Under the pieces are notes generated by a model. It made no database searches. It saw only the letters and a program-made list of their open reading frames with translations, and was not told the DNA's origin. Positions 1-12,508 of a DNA stretch of 64,000 nucleotides are shown one piece after another. The position numbers and the translations under genes were made by a program. The DNA is taken from positions 3,825,383 through 3,889,382 of the forward strand of contig NC_048550.1 of NCBI RefSeq assembly GCF_902806685.2. Direction: 5' to 3'. This DNA is from Maniola hyperantus (lineage: Eukaryota; Arthropoda; Insecta; Lepidoptera; Nymphalidae). The first letter of the stretch is position 1; every line of letters begins with the position of its first letter.

Positions 1-1718
1 GATTGTGCGGAAAAGAAATGTACAGAAATTTACCGTGGTGCACGCTAGCTCTAATATAGTGGCAAATGACGTCTTTGAAATTCCTTATTGCAAAAATATG
101 GTATGGTTCCCTAACAAATGTTTTTCAATAGAATGCAAAACAGCTTCTTTTCTTCTTATATAACTGTAAATTAAATATTTGTATGTCAATTATATACCTA
201 ATTATAATATTAAATGATAGCTTATTTATGTGAAATTGTTTCTATAAATATTCATACGGCCATGTTGAAAATTCCACACGCTAGGTCAACTGATTACTTA
301 TTAAGATTTATCAGTATACCATCGTACAGCGGCGCACCTGCGCACCAACGAGTCATGTGCTGTAGTAAGCCTGAAGCTTAGTACCTAACCAGAAATAGCA
401 AACGCACTGAATTATCTAAGTATTATTTAAAAGGAAATCGTGACTGACTGACTGTAGTTTCTTTTACTTAGTGTACGAAACCACGAACCGAATATACCTA
501 TATTTTTCACACTACTCGCTTTAGAATGCCTTATTACAGACCTGTTAGCTAAGGGTAAAAGACGTCATAACATTCCTATGATTTAGCCGTGTTGTAATGT
601 TGTACTGAAATATATTACGCCTTAAGGGATGTAACGTTGTACTGAAATCCATTACGTCTTAAGGGATGTAATGTAATTTGAATTTAAAACATCCCGCACC
701 CGAAGCAAATTTTGTTCATTACAAGGAATTTTTAGTTCGCCCCTCTCACTCGCCATAGCCTCATAGATTATTGAAAACTCCCTCCAAAACTATCTCCGAA
801 ACGTATTGTGGACGTGTTACTTATTGAAATTAATTATTTATTTAATTTGAAATAAAATGTCGAGTGACGAAGATAGCAGCCGTAGGTAATTTAACTCCGT
901 AAACCATTAATGCTCACATAAACGATTTGCATCCAGAAACTTCTAAAGACAGAAAGGTAGCTATTTAAGCATCGAAGATTTTGATTTTATTGTCTTGTGA
1001 GGTCTTAAAAGTAGAGTAGGTATTGAACTTGGGGTACTACTATCTTAGTCTTGGGCGCCCCTAAACCCCGCGCTTCACTCAGGATTTTAGATGCAACACC
1101 CTCGCTACACTCGGGAGTTACCTATTCTAAAATCCCTCGTTACGCTTGGGATTTATCCCGGCGCCCGTGACGTAAGACATTACATTACCATAGACATTAT
1201 ATTAATATCGATAAAAATAGCATAATATATTGCTTTATTCTTACTTTGTACTGTTCCGTTAAATTGTCGTGTCATGATACTGGCCTACGATTGCATCTAA
1301 AAACGAAACGTAACTATAATATTTGTTTAACATGTGGTTAAGTTAATAAAACTTTAAATAGCATTAACCCGTACTTTATTGACATAACTAAGAGGTAACT
1401 GAAATGACGTTGACCGCTGCGAAATACTTTAAGCTTTAAGATAAGTTTATTCGTAATGCGTTCAAACAAACGTAGTTTACTTCATATTATTTAAATATTA
1501 ACCAATAAAACTCAATGAAATTTTGTAGATACCTTTTAGTAGAAATAAATATCTGTGCCTGTAGTTTTCAAGATTTCTGTAAAAATGTGTTTTTAAGTTA
1601 CTAACTTTAATAAGTTAGGTAGGTACACATTTTTACGGAAATCTGGTATACTACTTCACTTCTCGGTAGAAAAGGCATTCCGATCCGAACCAGTCCTGGT
1701 AAATACATTTTACAATTT

Positions 1719-1821
1719 TTTTTTTTTTTTTTAAAGAATATTAGCCATGTTAAATGACTAATATTCCCCTTTCCTCTCCAACTAAGCGTCAGGCTTGTGC
1801 TAGGAGTAGATACGACAAAAT
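1719..1821 (-). repeat. SINE family B fragment
   Basis: A T-run followed by the segment with 'ctccaactaagcgtcagg' and 'cttgtgctaggagta' matches, in reverse, the 3' part of the SINE copies at 14412, 26813 and 29896. The tRNA-like head is missing. The bases on either side (around 1664-1700 and 1848-1880) resemble the repeat at 16497-16590, so this fragment seems to lie inside another repeat. Confidence 0.7.
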
Positions 1822-4397
1822 TCAAAAATAGGTACCTATAGGTACCTGTAAAAGTTTATATGAATAAAAAAATATTTCTATTCTATACCTTTTGATATAG
1901 GAATAGGTATATATTTATTTATAGAACGTATCTATAAAATTCATTGAGTTTGATTAGTAAATATTCAAACGAGAACCAAACTACATTTATATGGAATGCG
2001 CTGAAGCGCGCAACAGGGACACTTCTCTTAAAATAGCTACTACTGTGAGTTGTGACGTTCTCCTTAAAAGGTTCGCCATTCCTGTCCTAGAACATCGTAA
2101 ATTATCTCACGGCGCATCACTAGCCGGGAGCAAAGGTTCTAGCGAGGGCGCAGGCATCAATTTGCGCGGTAGCTGCCGCGGGCGCCGCCGCCCCTGTCAT
2201 TACCCCCCGCGCGCCCCGCCACCGCCCCGCGCACTCCCTCGCCCCTGCCGACCTCCAGGGGAACATACTTTAACCTTTTTTGCTCCCTCGCAACCTGTTC
2301 ACGGGATACGGCTGCTGTGGCAATTTAAACATCGGTTCATGGCCACGGGCGATACGTATCTGCTAACTATACGGCCTTCGTAAGTGCAGCCTGCCTGCAT
2401 TTTAACTTATGGCTCGCCGTTAGGGTTGCGAATTGCTGAGGCGGTAATTATTTATATCGTACTGGGAGATGGCGGGAGTTGGCGGGTGTCATTTATGGAT
2501 TAGATGCTTATTTACCTTCATCGAGTTAATGTAGCGTTTTTTTATAACAGTCTGTCTGTTCCTATTTTGACGTAGCCTGCCTTCGCTTCAAACGAAAAGA
2601 CGTAAACTCATCAACGCGCCAGCCAAACTATTAGACCTAGAAAATAAAAATTTTGCGCAGGGGTTCCCTATAATGAGACAAAGAATAAGGCTGGTTTTTT
2701 CGAAACTCTCAATAGGAAATAAAAAAGATTTACACTTTCGCCTAGTGAAGCCACGGACAGTCCTTCGACAGATAAAACTTGTAAGTATCTTTTTGTAAAC
2801 AAATAAAATTAAAGATAAAATAAAATACAAAGTTTTAGTGAAGAAGTTTTTGTATAAGCCAAATTCGTTTGTTAATTCTACTTTCAAATATGTAGTTGGA
2901 ATATTTTAGGAAGAGAAAACTGAAATCATATTTTGAAACATATACTGTACATTCAAAGCTCATATTGAAAGAAGTACCTAATATACTTACCAATACCTAC
3001 CTCTCGTATCATCACAAACACCGAAAGGCACCAACAAAACAACCATTCTCTCGTTCCACAGAAACAAAGAACAAAAATTGGACCAAAGATCATTCCTGGA
3101 ACAGGCAATTTGATATCCAATTAAACAATTTCCTCAGATATCATTCCGGTGCGCTCAGCCGAACTTGGGTCACTTGACCCCGGGGCACGGGAATTAGAGA
3201 CCCGAAACGATTTTACGGCTCCGTAACCCCTATTAAACTTAAATATGCCCCTAAACCTCGTCCGTACCGATCGTACCCTTTCAAGGTTACCTTAAAAGCT
3301 CAAATGATTTTGTAAAGCAATTTTGTAAACAGTTGTAATTGGTGCAAGACTTATTTTATATTATGTGGTGTGTTTGTGTGATGGTGTGACATATAGTTAA
3401 AGTCTTAAAAGTAAAAATGTACCTACCTAGTTAACCCGCCCTTAAAGTTAAGCCTAACGTCTTCATCTAAAAAGTGCTTTACAAATCTCGTTCAAGTTTT
3501 CACCAATATGTAGATAGCTAGTACAGCGTTATCTACTTTGTGCAAAGCCGGGGCGAGTTAATTATTTGAAAAAAAAAATCTTGTTGACCTCTAAGGTAGT
3601 GGGGAAGTGTCTTTTTCTTTTATCGATAAAATTGTAAACGAAAATTCTTAGCCACTCTCATAAAAGGCATAGATGACGGCTATTTTAAAAATAAATTCCC
3701 GATATCGCAAGGCTCACCAGCGGATGCGAAAGGAGCAAAATGACTCTAGCAAATTGACCTGTCCTTCAACGCAACCGGGCGGCGGGCGCCGGAGAGCTGT
3801 CGCGACCGCTAAATAATTCCGTTCCCATGATAGCTACTAGCTATCTCACTTTAATTATTCATAGGCCTTTTTTATACGCCATCACTTTTTACCGCTCGAC
3901 CGCTGGCCGTACCTATAGTATAAAATTTAAAAAAAAGAAAAATAATCGAGCACCGGCGCAATTTAAAAAAGGAATAAGTCGGATGACACGGATCGAACTC
4001 CGGGCAAATGTCGCGCGGTAAAAAGTGGTCGAGCGTGAAGATGTCCAAGGGGGCAGTGCGGGGGGAGGTGTGCAGGACGTCACGTAGGCGGCGCGCTTTT
4101 TGTCAACGTTCCCGCAGAGATGACAGGTCGGTGGACGCTGCGCCCGCGACCCGAGACCGCGGTGACGAATCGTTTTGATACTTGTGATCTTGCGATTCGC
4201 TTCGGCTGCTTTGTCACTAAAATAGTATCTGATTCCGTGAAATTGTTTAATAGCTCTATCGAAATGTAAACAAATCAAAAATTTCGGCTGGTGATTTTTT
4301 ATTACAAAGCTCTGTTATTCGAAATTACTTTTATGAGTCTCTATCATTAGCTGACCTAATTTAACAGGTTTCTATTAAACCATAAATAGTCCTTCAA

Positions 4398-4602
4398 GCT
4401 GGACAATTGCGGATTAGTAGACTTCACACACCCATTGAAAACATTACGGAGAACTTTCAGGCATGCAGGTTCCTCGAGATATTTCTTCACCGTTAAAGCA
4501 AGACGTGTTAATTAATTTAGATTAAGTTAGAGGTACAGGGTCGAATCCCGGATCCTCCGTACAAGAATCCAACGTCTTTACCACTAGGCTATCACCGCTA
4601 GC
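4398..4602 (-). repeat. SINE family A, diverged copy
   Basis: Reverse-oriented match to the SINE at 34221-34542: it has the 'gtagacttcacacac' block, the 'caccgttaaagcaag' block and the tRNA-like head read as 'ccactaggctatcacc'. The tail end is lost and the copy is older than those in the array at 43-45 kb. Confidence 0.75.
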
Positions 4603-5244
4603 CTATCTTATTAGTTAGGACAAAAACTAAGGTGTGGCTTAAACACTCGCTAAACCTGTCAATATACCCATACAAAGCACGACTTTACCGTCAGTTTAAT
4701 CCACGCCCAAAGTTTTTGTATTGAGACTCTTGATTGGGTAGGTATTTCAAAAATGTATCAAAAATAAATTATTTCTCAGTGATTATTAAATAGAGGAACT
4801 TCCAAAATAAGTAAAATCCACGTCCTTTGTTAGTTTTAAATGTAATAAATATTTTAAATTATCAATTAAACTAAAAAAGTACGTCATTATGATGTGACGT
4901 CACATTCCAGTATTTCATAGAATCTCGCATAGAAGCGCGCGTTTTGACGTTTGATAAAAAGTTATGGATTTGACTAGTTGTCAAATGCCGTATTGAAGGG
5001 TTTAATTGAAACTCCCAACCCTCAAGCATTATCAGTCGCGGTACAGAAGCTGCGTGACACGGCGACAGGTGCGCTCGCCTCAACCGGTCACTAATAAACT
5101 CTTAAACTCCGGCTTCCCACAACCTGCAGTACGAACTCGCCCGTTTTTATCGGCCGCCATTTGCAAAGCAAATTATCGTACGAAAACAGTCGCCGAAGAC
5201 AACGCCGATAAAATAAAATTACATACCTTAATACTTACCCCTTT

Positions 5245-5648
5245 TTAGGGTTCCGTACCTCAAAAGGAAAAATAGAACCCTTATAGGATCACTTTGTTGT
5301 CTGTCTGTATGTCTGTCTGTCAAGAAACCTACAGGGTACTTCCCGTTGACCTAGAATCATGAAATTTGGCAGGTAGGTAGGTCTTATAGCAGACATTCGG
5401 TGAGAAATCTGAAAACTGTGCATTTGTGGTTACATCATACAAAAAAAATTACTAATTATTAGTTTATACTAATAATTAGTATTTTCAATTTTCCTCATTT
5501 TCCAAAGGTACCTGTGCATTTTAAAACAGATTTTTATTTATTTTTATGCATCGTAGTTTTTGAATTATCGTGCAAAATGTCGAAAAAATATGTCTGTAGT
5601 ACGGAACCGTCGTTGCGCGAGCCTGACTCGCACTTGGCCGGTTTTTTG
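5245..5648 (-). repeat. Dispersed repeat family D
   Basis: Runs from 'agggttccgtacctc' to 'cgcacttggccggtttt'. In opposite orientation it matches 25788-26140 and 37572-37965. Family undetermined; coding potential not seen. Confidence 0.7.
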
Positions 5649-6469
5649 GTCGCTTGAGGCTCCGTTTTCGCGGCTTCTTTATTCGCGTTTTCAGGATTTG
5701 CGGATGAATTTTTTTTTACCGTTTTCTTGTGTTACTAACTTGTGTCTTGTTCTGTTGTTCGTTGGTAAATTTGTTATTTAGTATGGACGGGAAACTTATG
5801 TACAGGAAAACGTCGTGTTTGACATCTCTTAACAATTTTGGCAGATTTACGCAGTTATCTTTAGTATTTTAATCTTAAAACCGCAGCAAGAGTACTATCT
5901 GCGATAAGGGATAACGAATGGCTGAATGATTCCATACATAATAGGTAAAATTGACCTGCTTATAAAAAGAAGTCTAAAAGGTCAACTATTAGTAATACAA
6001 GTTCAATGCCATTTTAAAAGAGTAATATATGTATATTATAATCGTACATACCAACCTATTACACTTTTATTATCAACTTTTTCGTTTTATTTTGCAAACT
6101 TAGAACACCCCTATACTTAATCCCATAAAAATAATAATTCCGTATTCGCGGCATTTTAAGTTTTTAACAGAACGTATCCCTCGCGAATAAGGACCATTGA
6201 CTGTATATTTATATCACCGTAGATACAAAAACTTGAATTCAAGTCCAAAATGGCCGCCTGATTAAGAATTTAACACAATGGGCTGTTTGTCGTCTGTTTA
6301 CTTGAAATGTGAATGTTTAACATTCACGAAATTGGTTGCCAACTGAGATCGTGTTTTGTTATCATCTTATATCTTTGTTTTGCAGTAAATTGGCTGTCAT
6401 GGCAAGTTTTTAAGATGCAAAGCTTCCTTGGAGCCTGTCGAATTTGACATATTATAATTATGTCTCATT

Positions 6470-6845
6470 AGCTTGGACTACACAAATTTCAAACCCAAAT
6501 TTAACCCCTATAGGGGTTGATTTTTCAGGAATTCTTTCTTAGCGGACGTCTACGTCATAATAGCTAACCGCATGCCAAATTTCAGCCCGATCTGTAGTTT
6601 GAGTTGTGCGTTGATAGTTCAGTCAGTCAGCTTTTCCTTTTATATATTTAGACTAGCTTATGCTCGCGACTTCATCCGTGTGTACTACACAAATTTCAAA
6701 CCCCTATTTCACCCCTTTAGGGGTTGAATTTTCAAAAATCCTTCATTAGCGGATATCTACATCATCATAGATGAATGCCAAATTTCAGTCCGATCCAAAT
6801 TTGAGCTATACGTTGATAGTTCAGTCATAATAATATTATGAAGAA
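6470..6845 (+). repeat. Repeat family C, two adjacent partial copies
   Basis: Two side-by-side blocks share 'cacaaatttcaaaccc', 'gccaaatttcag' and 'cgttgatagttcagtca'. The second begins with 'gctcgcgacttcatccg', the start seen in the family C copies at 12116, 33973 and 61031. Confidence 0.65.
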
Positions 6846-7105
6846 GATAGGTATAGTTAAATTAAAACTTAACACAATGTATATATATATCAAATCATTA
6901 GGTATTCTTACCTTATGTTTGTCACCAATATTAACTTCTATAGATCAAAGAAAGGTCTAGTTGCATGATAGGCTGTAAAAATTACGTTTGGGTTACCGTT
7001 AAACTTCAATGCATCTTGCACAAGTCAGAGTTTAATTAACTTTGGACCAATAAATACTGTGCATTTATGCAATCTGCTTTGATTTTTACTGGTGATCAAA
7101 GTTTA

Positions 7106-7345
7106 ATCAATACCCATATCATAAATGCGAAAGTGTGTTTATTTGTTGTTTTATTGGTTCGTCCTTTAACCACGTCGCAACGGAGCAACAGATCGACGTG
7201 ATTTTTTGTATGGGTTAAAGATCTGGAGAGCGGCATAGGCTACTTTTTATCCCGGAATATCATAGAGTTCCCACGGGATTCTTAAAAACCTAAATACGGA
7301 CGAAAATAAACCCGGATGAAGTCGTGAGCATCTGCTTAATAAACG
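7106..7345 (-). repeat. Repeat family C copy
   Basis: Reverse-oriented copy of a common dispersed repeat. 'aaatgcgaaagtgtg' marks one end, 'ctactttttatcccgg' and 'agttcccacgggatt' the middle, and 'gatgaagtcgtgagcatc' the other end. Confidence 0.75.
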
Positions 7346-7452
7346 TATATGAGTTACAAATACAATCTCAAATTCGAACCATGTTTTAATCGAAGACCCT
7401 TGAAAATGTTGAAGAATGTGGTAATTAAGAGAAACCTTTTCTTTCTTTCCAG

Positions 7453-7698
7453 AATTTCCGCGAACAGAGAATCGACGGCGCAGGGCTGCCTCTCCTAACT
7501 GAAGAGCACCTCACAGTCATGCTGCAAATGAAGTTAGGGCCTTCGCTAAAGCTGCGCGCGGTGCTCGCGCGGAGACTTGAACCCTGCGCTCAGTGCCAGG
7601 CCGCCGCCGCTGCGAACACAACCCCCACAAACACGCCCAAAATAAACGGCACATCGCTCAAATCTGAGCCCAGGAGCAACACTACCAGCCCCAGTTAG
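7453..7698 (+). CDS. Terminal exon of a SAM-domain protein gene
   Basis: A splice acceptor (pyrimidine run, ttccag) opens an 81-codon frame ending in TAG at 7696-7698. The first 42 residues match the second half of a Polycomb-type SAM domain: RIDG, then LPLLTEEHL, then MKLGPSLKLRAVLARRL. In the polyhomeotic/atherin group this helical domain mediates polymerisation or protein-protein contacts in chromatin complexes. The rest is a low-complexity tail with an AAAAA stretch and many Thr, Asn, Pro and Ser. GC content and codon use differ sharply from the AT-rich surroundings, which supports real coding. The first half of the domain must lie in an upstream exon that I could not find. The exact family member is uncertain. 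Confidence 0.75.
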   Translation, partial: NFREQRIDGAGLPLLTEEHLTVMLQMKLGPSLKLRAVLARRLEPCAQCQAAAAANTTPTNTPKINGTSLKSEPRSNTTSPS

Positions 7699-9640
7699 AG
7701 GTTTCTTCTTAATCATCTATCAGACTGAAAGTTTGGACAATAATAACGCCTGATTACGCTGGAACAGCAACAGACTCCAAACTTGAGACAAGTTAGTGCT
7801 TAGTGATGTTGTGTGAAAACTCAGGCGTTTCTCTACCTGGTTAGTACAATTTGATAGGAAGGAAACTAGAGCGTGATTTAGCATTCCAACAAGCGTTGAT
7901 TTGTCTCTAGTTTCGAGTTACTAGCTGGCTTAGTGTAAATCAAGCTTTAGATATATTCTAGCGAAAGGTTGTATTTTTCTTACTTTAGCTTTTATTGTAT
8001 TCGAGACATTGAACTCGCAGTTCTTTTGAAGAAATTTGTTTTGGACTGTAGTAGTTTTTTGTTGTATAAAATACGGCGTGCACTTTTTCAGCAACTCTTT
8101 TTTGTACCAATTCGAGATTGGCTTTGGGAATTCTCGTATTTTATACAAAACTAGACTACTGCCAAGATTCTGTCGTTTTCCTTATTTTACATCTATAAAA
8201 ACAAATATAATTGTGTTAGAACTGTAATTGCTTTTTACCGAACTTACCCTTTTGGATAATAGGCGACCGGATAAAGTACAATTTAGTTCCAAAGTTATGT
8301 AGGAACTTAATTGCAAAATTGTCCCGATAACACTAATTTTATAACAAAAATAAAAGTTTAACGTAATAAGTAAGTACTAGGCCAGTAGGTTGGTCCGTCG
8401 CTGTGTTGTCCATAAAATTTAAATATTTTGTCAAATACGTCTGCTAGATATTTATATTTAGGTATGCCAGTTTATTTTACTTTGAGAAATAGTTTCCTAA
8501 TTCCTTACTATAGTTTGTACGCCGTAACTAAACTTTAGTCATTCAGTTCACTTTTAGTCTTCCTGTTAATAGATTTTGCATTTAGTTACGATTTAAGGTG
8601 GTTTTAGAGTATCTTAGCAGCTAAGGATGTAAATAATGTGTTGCCGTCCAAATATGTTGTGTTTTGTTTTATTTTTATGTTTTTCGACAATAGTTTTTGT
8701 ATGCTGATTTAGAGAATACGAAAAACAATAATATTACAGTAAATAAACAAATAAGATTTTTTGTTGATACGTGAATGAAAATAAATGTGTGTTTTATAAA
8801 GCATGCAAAAACTTTCTTCGAAATTATATGTAAGCTTTCGGTGCTAAAAGACCCTGATAGAAATATTTTTGAAAAATGTTAATGTAAAGTTTTTTTTGTA
8901 TATATAATGGCCTTTTTGTAAAAATATCTAAATTCGAGGCTAAGTATGACTTAAATAATACAGGGTCAACGTTACAAACACTTTGTAATTTGTATATATT
9001 ATTATATACATTTATAGATAAATATTGTATTGTAATATTGCGTCGAGAATAGCATTTATTTACACCACACCTGAAGAAAGCTCATTAATAATGTTTACAG
9101 AGAATGTAATTTCAATTTGAAATTACAACTATGTTCGTAGTTACACTTAGTTATGTAAAAAACTGGATGAAATATTGCATATATCGCATAATACAATTTA
9201 ATAAATTCCTATTGTTAAAGACGTAAGTAAATCTGTATATAGGGCCGTACGATTTTACTGTATTTTTATCTGTATAAGATATAGATTATTACAACAATAA
9301 AATTATTATATTGTAGTGAAATATATTTTTCATAAACTGTGGTAATCTCCTTAATTGCCAAAATAGCATATTGATGAAAATAATGCACTATACACATTTC
9401 GAAATATAACTTTAAATTACGCTCATGGAAAAACTGCGATATTTTGTATAATAATAGTTATAAAACTTATTTATATTACAAATTAGGACTATAGAATAAT
9501 TATTGTAATGATTCATATCGATTTTGAAAACATATTTCTAAGATTTTGTGTTTATTAATTTAACTCGCGTTTGGTTATTACAATGAAAAACAAATTATTA
9601 TAAATTATTAAAAAATTCTTTTTGAATAAAATATATTTCT
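7699..9640 (+). other. Likely long 3' UTR of the SAM gene
   Basis: No coding frame, very AT-rich, and directly after the stop codon. It contains candidate Pumilio sites (TGTAAATA near 8630, TGTATATA near 8898 and 8991) and several AATAAA signals (near 8742, 8780, 9296 and 9625). No repeat family from elsewhere in the window appears here, unlike almost every other non-coding stretch, which fits a transcribed, constrained UTR. The true cleavage site is unknown. Confidence 0.5.
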
Positions 9641-11636
9641 AGCCTTTTAAAAGTAAGATTAGTACTTTAAAAAAATATTATTGCAAGATTGAGACCTCTA
9701 AAGCAAAATATCCAGTCTTTCCATGGCCTCCTACTACTATAATAACTAGAAATGATAACATATCAATTATTATAAAGGTGCTAACTGTAACGGATACATC
9801 ACAGGAAACTATAAAATTCTGTGCCTTGTTCCATGTCTTCCTAGCATTTGGTGTAATTGTCAAATATACGTATAATATTTTATCAATGACTCTCATGGGC
9901 GTAGTCAGGGGGATTGTGTGGGTGGGCATTGACCCACCCAGAATGATTGAATGTCTATCCCAGAAAGCATAACACTGTATTCATCAAGTCTAAAAGACAA
10001 ACTCCCGAAAAGCTTGCAACGCATTGGCGCGGTTCCTCTAGTGCTGCAAATGTTTATGAACTACGTGCACTTATGTGACCCACCTGTTCGTTTTCTTACT
10101 ATTTATTTGAATTACTAATTAGAAATCTTTTTTATGAAAATTCTTCTTTAAAAAATATGAAAACAATAACATTAAATGGTTTTTATTAACTTTTATTGAA
10201 TTGTTTTTTTTAAAATAAAAATTTTGTTCCAAAAATCTTAGTTACACCCAAAAATAATAGTAATTTTTGGCTACGCCCATGATAACTGTTTCGAAAGTAT
10301 TACGGTTTTACGCTTTAAATCGGACGATAATAATACAATAATAAATAGAATATAAGAATATTACGAATTTGTTAATAGCTGATTTAATAATAATAATAAT
10401 TTTATATTTTAGAATTTGATGTCCCAGCTTTTTGTTTATTAACGTAACTACTTTTAATATGGACCAGTGACTTACATGTTTGTAAATTGTTTTATGTACC
10501 TTAAAATGTTTTAGTTAAATTGTTTGTTTGGAATGTATGGTTTTGGAAAATGTACCACACTTTTTTGGTTAAATCAAAAAGCAAATGCACAAATTGTAAA
10601 CTATTTTTTAATTCAGGAACTGCAAACTGTGCCAGCTAGGATGGCTTGAGGTAAAGTCCTGTCAAGTCAATATAAATTTTGTGTAAAACAAAATTAGGGT
10701 TCCAAAAGAATACGATCTCGCTGCTAATTTTACCAAATCTTAAAAAACAAATAGATCTTTCTTTATGAGAAAAAGAATGAATTGCGTAATTTTAATATAA
10801 AAAAAACATCTATACAATTTAGAACATTATGAAGCAACATAAATGACCTATGTCCTATACTTATAACAGTGTACACAGTAATAAAAGTGGGTATACGATA
10901 AGGCAACGTACTAAATTAAATACAAGTATTAAGAATTTAAAAAACATCTATAAGGCAGGCTCCGTTCCTTGCCACGTGGTGTATCTATTTTTATTACTTC
11001 GTCAATTAATTACATAATATGTACACTTATGTTTTATATTTTGGTGAACTTATGTTCCTAGAATTCAAAAAAAGCAAAATTTTGCTGTTTATTCCGTTTA
11101 TCCACTCTAAAACCAACTCTCTAGCCACTCTAAAGCCACTCTTGGGTGTATTATTTATTATAATTTGGCCTTCTTTACACACCAAACGGCGAATTCGTTG
11201 ATTATTTTTAGTGCTGGGTTGATAGATAGGCATACGTTTCTGAAATTACACCCTAGGGGAGCTGTTTTAGGTTGGATAAAGGGAACCAATATCCAATAGC
11301 CAATTTTTCTATCCTAAAGTTGGAGATCCTGTGTGATTGAAATAGTTGTGTGTACATTTTCGTTTGGTGAAAGTGCGTTTGTTTGCTTTGTGAATTATTT
11401 CGTCTATAACAAGGCTTAGTCACTTGTTAATTTCCTTAAAAACACAATAAGTACTTAGTTTACGTTAAGCTTGATTAGATATAATTTCGGATTTCGAAAG
11501 AAATTCGATTTTAAGTATTTATGTGGAAGAGAATAAAACAATGATTTATTCCAAACTTTTCGTTTTCTTTTCTATGACCTTACAAACTATTAGGTAAAAC
11601 TTATTTAATTAACGTTAAAAATAATATCAACTAACA

Positions 11637-11955
11637 TGTTTGATATTATACTTAGGTATACCTTATAGAGAGAAAGCCAGCGCAAGCCAGACCCTGAAAG
11701 CTTATCTGTGTATTGTCCCCAACACTGGATTGGATATTTGTTTGGATCATGGTGGCGTTGGGAGATAACAGGTAATAAAGATATAAAAAATCTTACGTCA
11801 ATGTATAAAGTCAATATTTTTTACATTGTAGGTACACCTTTATTATATGTTATCTCCCAAATCCGCCATGATCCAAACAAACGTTCTTCCCAACGTTGGG
11901 GACAATACGCAGAGAAACTTTCAGCTTTTATAAAATAAGGAAGGTCGGGCACGCA
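11637..11955. repeat. Fold-back element (long imperfect hairpin)
   Basis: Two arms of about 80 bp, near 11690-11772 and 11847-11932, are imperfect reverse complements: 'gtccccaacactggattgg' pairs with 'cccaacgttggggac' plus spacers, and 'ggatcatggtggcg' with 'cgccatgatcc'. About 75 bp lie between them. It is best explained as a palindromic MITE; a transcript would form a long hairpin. Confidence 0.6.
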
Positions 11956-12115
11956 CTGGCTCTTAGGCCATTAGGCATATTATATTATCTATAAACAAAA
12001 TAAGGATTAGGAATTAGGATCGATTAATTGGTATATTACCTACATAATAAATAGAAATTGGTCGATCATGTACATAGATTTCCAGATTGATAATAAAATT
12101 GTAGTATTAAGTACT

Positions 12116-12332
12116 AGACGATGCCCGCAACTTCATCCGCGTGGATTTGGGTTTTTAAAAATCCCGTGGGAACTCTCTGATTTTCCGGGATAAAAAGTAG
12201 CCTATGTCTTTCCCCAGGATATAAGCTAACTGTACCAAATTTCATCAAAATCAGCCTAAACTGTTGGGCCGTGAAAAGCTAGCAGACAGACTAACACACT
12301 TTCGCATATACATTTAATATTAGTATGGATTT
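12116..12332 (+). repeat. Repeat family C copy
   Basis: Contains the family hallmarks 'gcaacttcatccgcgtgg', 'atcccgtgggaactct', 'gataaaaagtagcctatg', 'gggccgtgaaaagctagc' and the end 'ttaatattagtatgga'. Confidence 0.8.
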
Positions 12333-12508
12333 CGCAATGGAGTTATTATAAATACTCGTCTGAAATTATTAGACTGGTCGTAAAAATTCAAGCATCTGCA
12401 TGAATGTTGTATTAAAAAACTGCGATAAGTTCATAGTTGCGAATTACTCAATGGATAATGTGACTAGGAGTCATATACATATATAAGTTAGTAGATATAT
12501 TTCCTAGT

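Larger units (their letters stand above)
1..7452. other. Non-coding region upstream of SAM exon
   Basis: No reading frame here looks like a conserved protein. It is mostly AT-rich with two GC-rich patches (about 2096-2280 and 4020-4170) that could be regulatory or non-coding exon sequence, though nothing proves it. It holds repeat fragments listed separately. Because the exon at 7453 starts at a splice acceptor, at least part of this region is probably an intron of that gene, but no upstream exon could be recognised. Confidence 0.5.
9641..12508. other. Intergenic region between convergent SAM and UNC93-A genes
   Basis: Lies between the 3' ends of two convergent genes. It holds a short repeat near 10015-10100 (shared with 18530-18600), the fold-back structure at 11637-11955 and the family C repeat at 12116. 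I see no convincing gene. Confidence 0.6.

Noticed and set aside
1991..2383. GC-rich 130-codon plus frame
   Set aside because: The Arg/Pro/Ala-rich composition follows from the GC patch; no domain, no splice support and no homology pattern. Kept only as a possible regulatory or non-coding patch.
3913..4278. 121-codon minus frame
   Set aside because: Lies in another GC-rich patch and ends in a Phe run from an A-run; no conserved features.
10622..10656. Short open stretch between ttcag and gtaaag
   Set aside because: Eleven codons with weak splice context and no partner exon; chance match.
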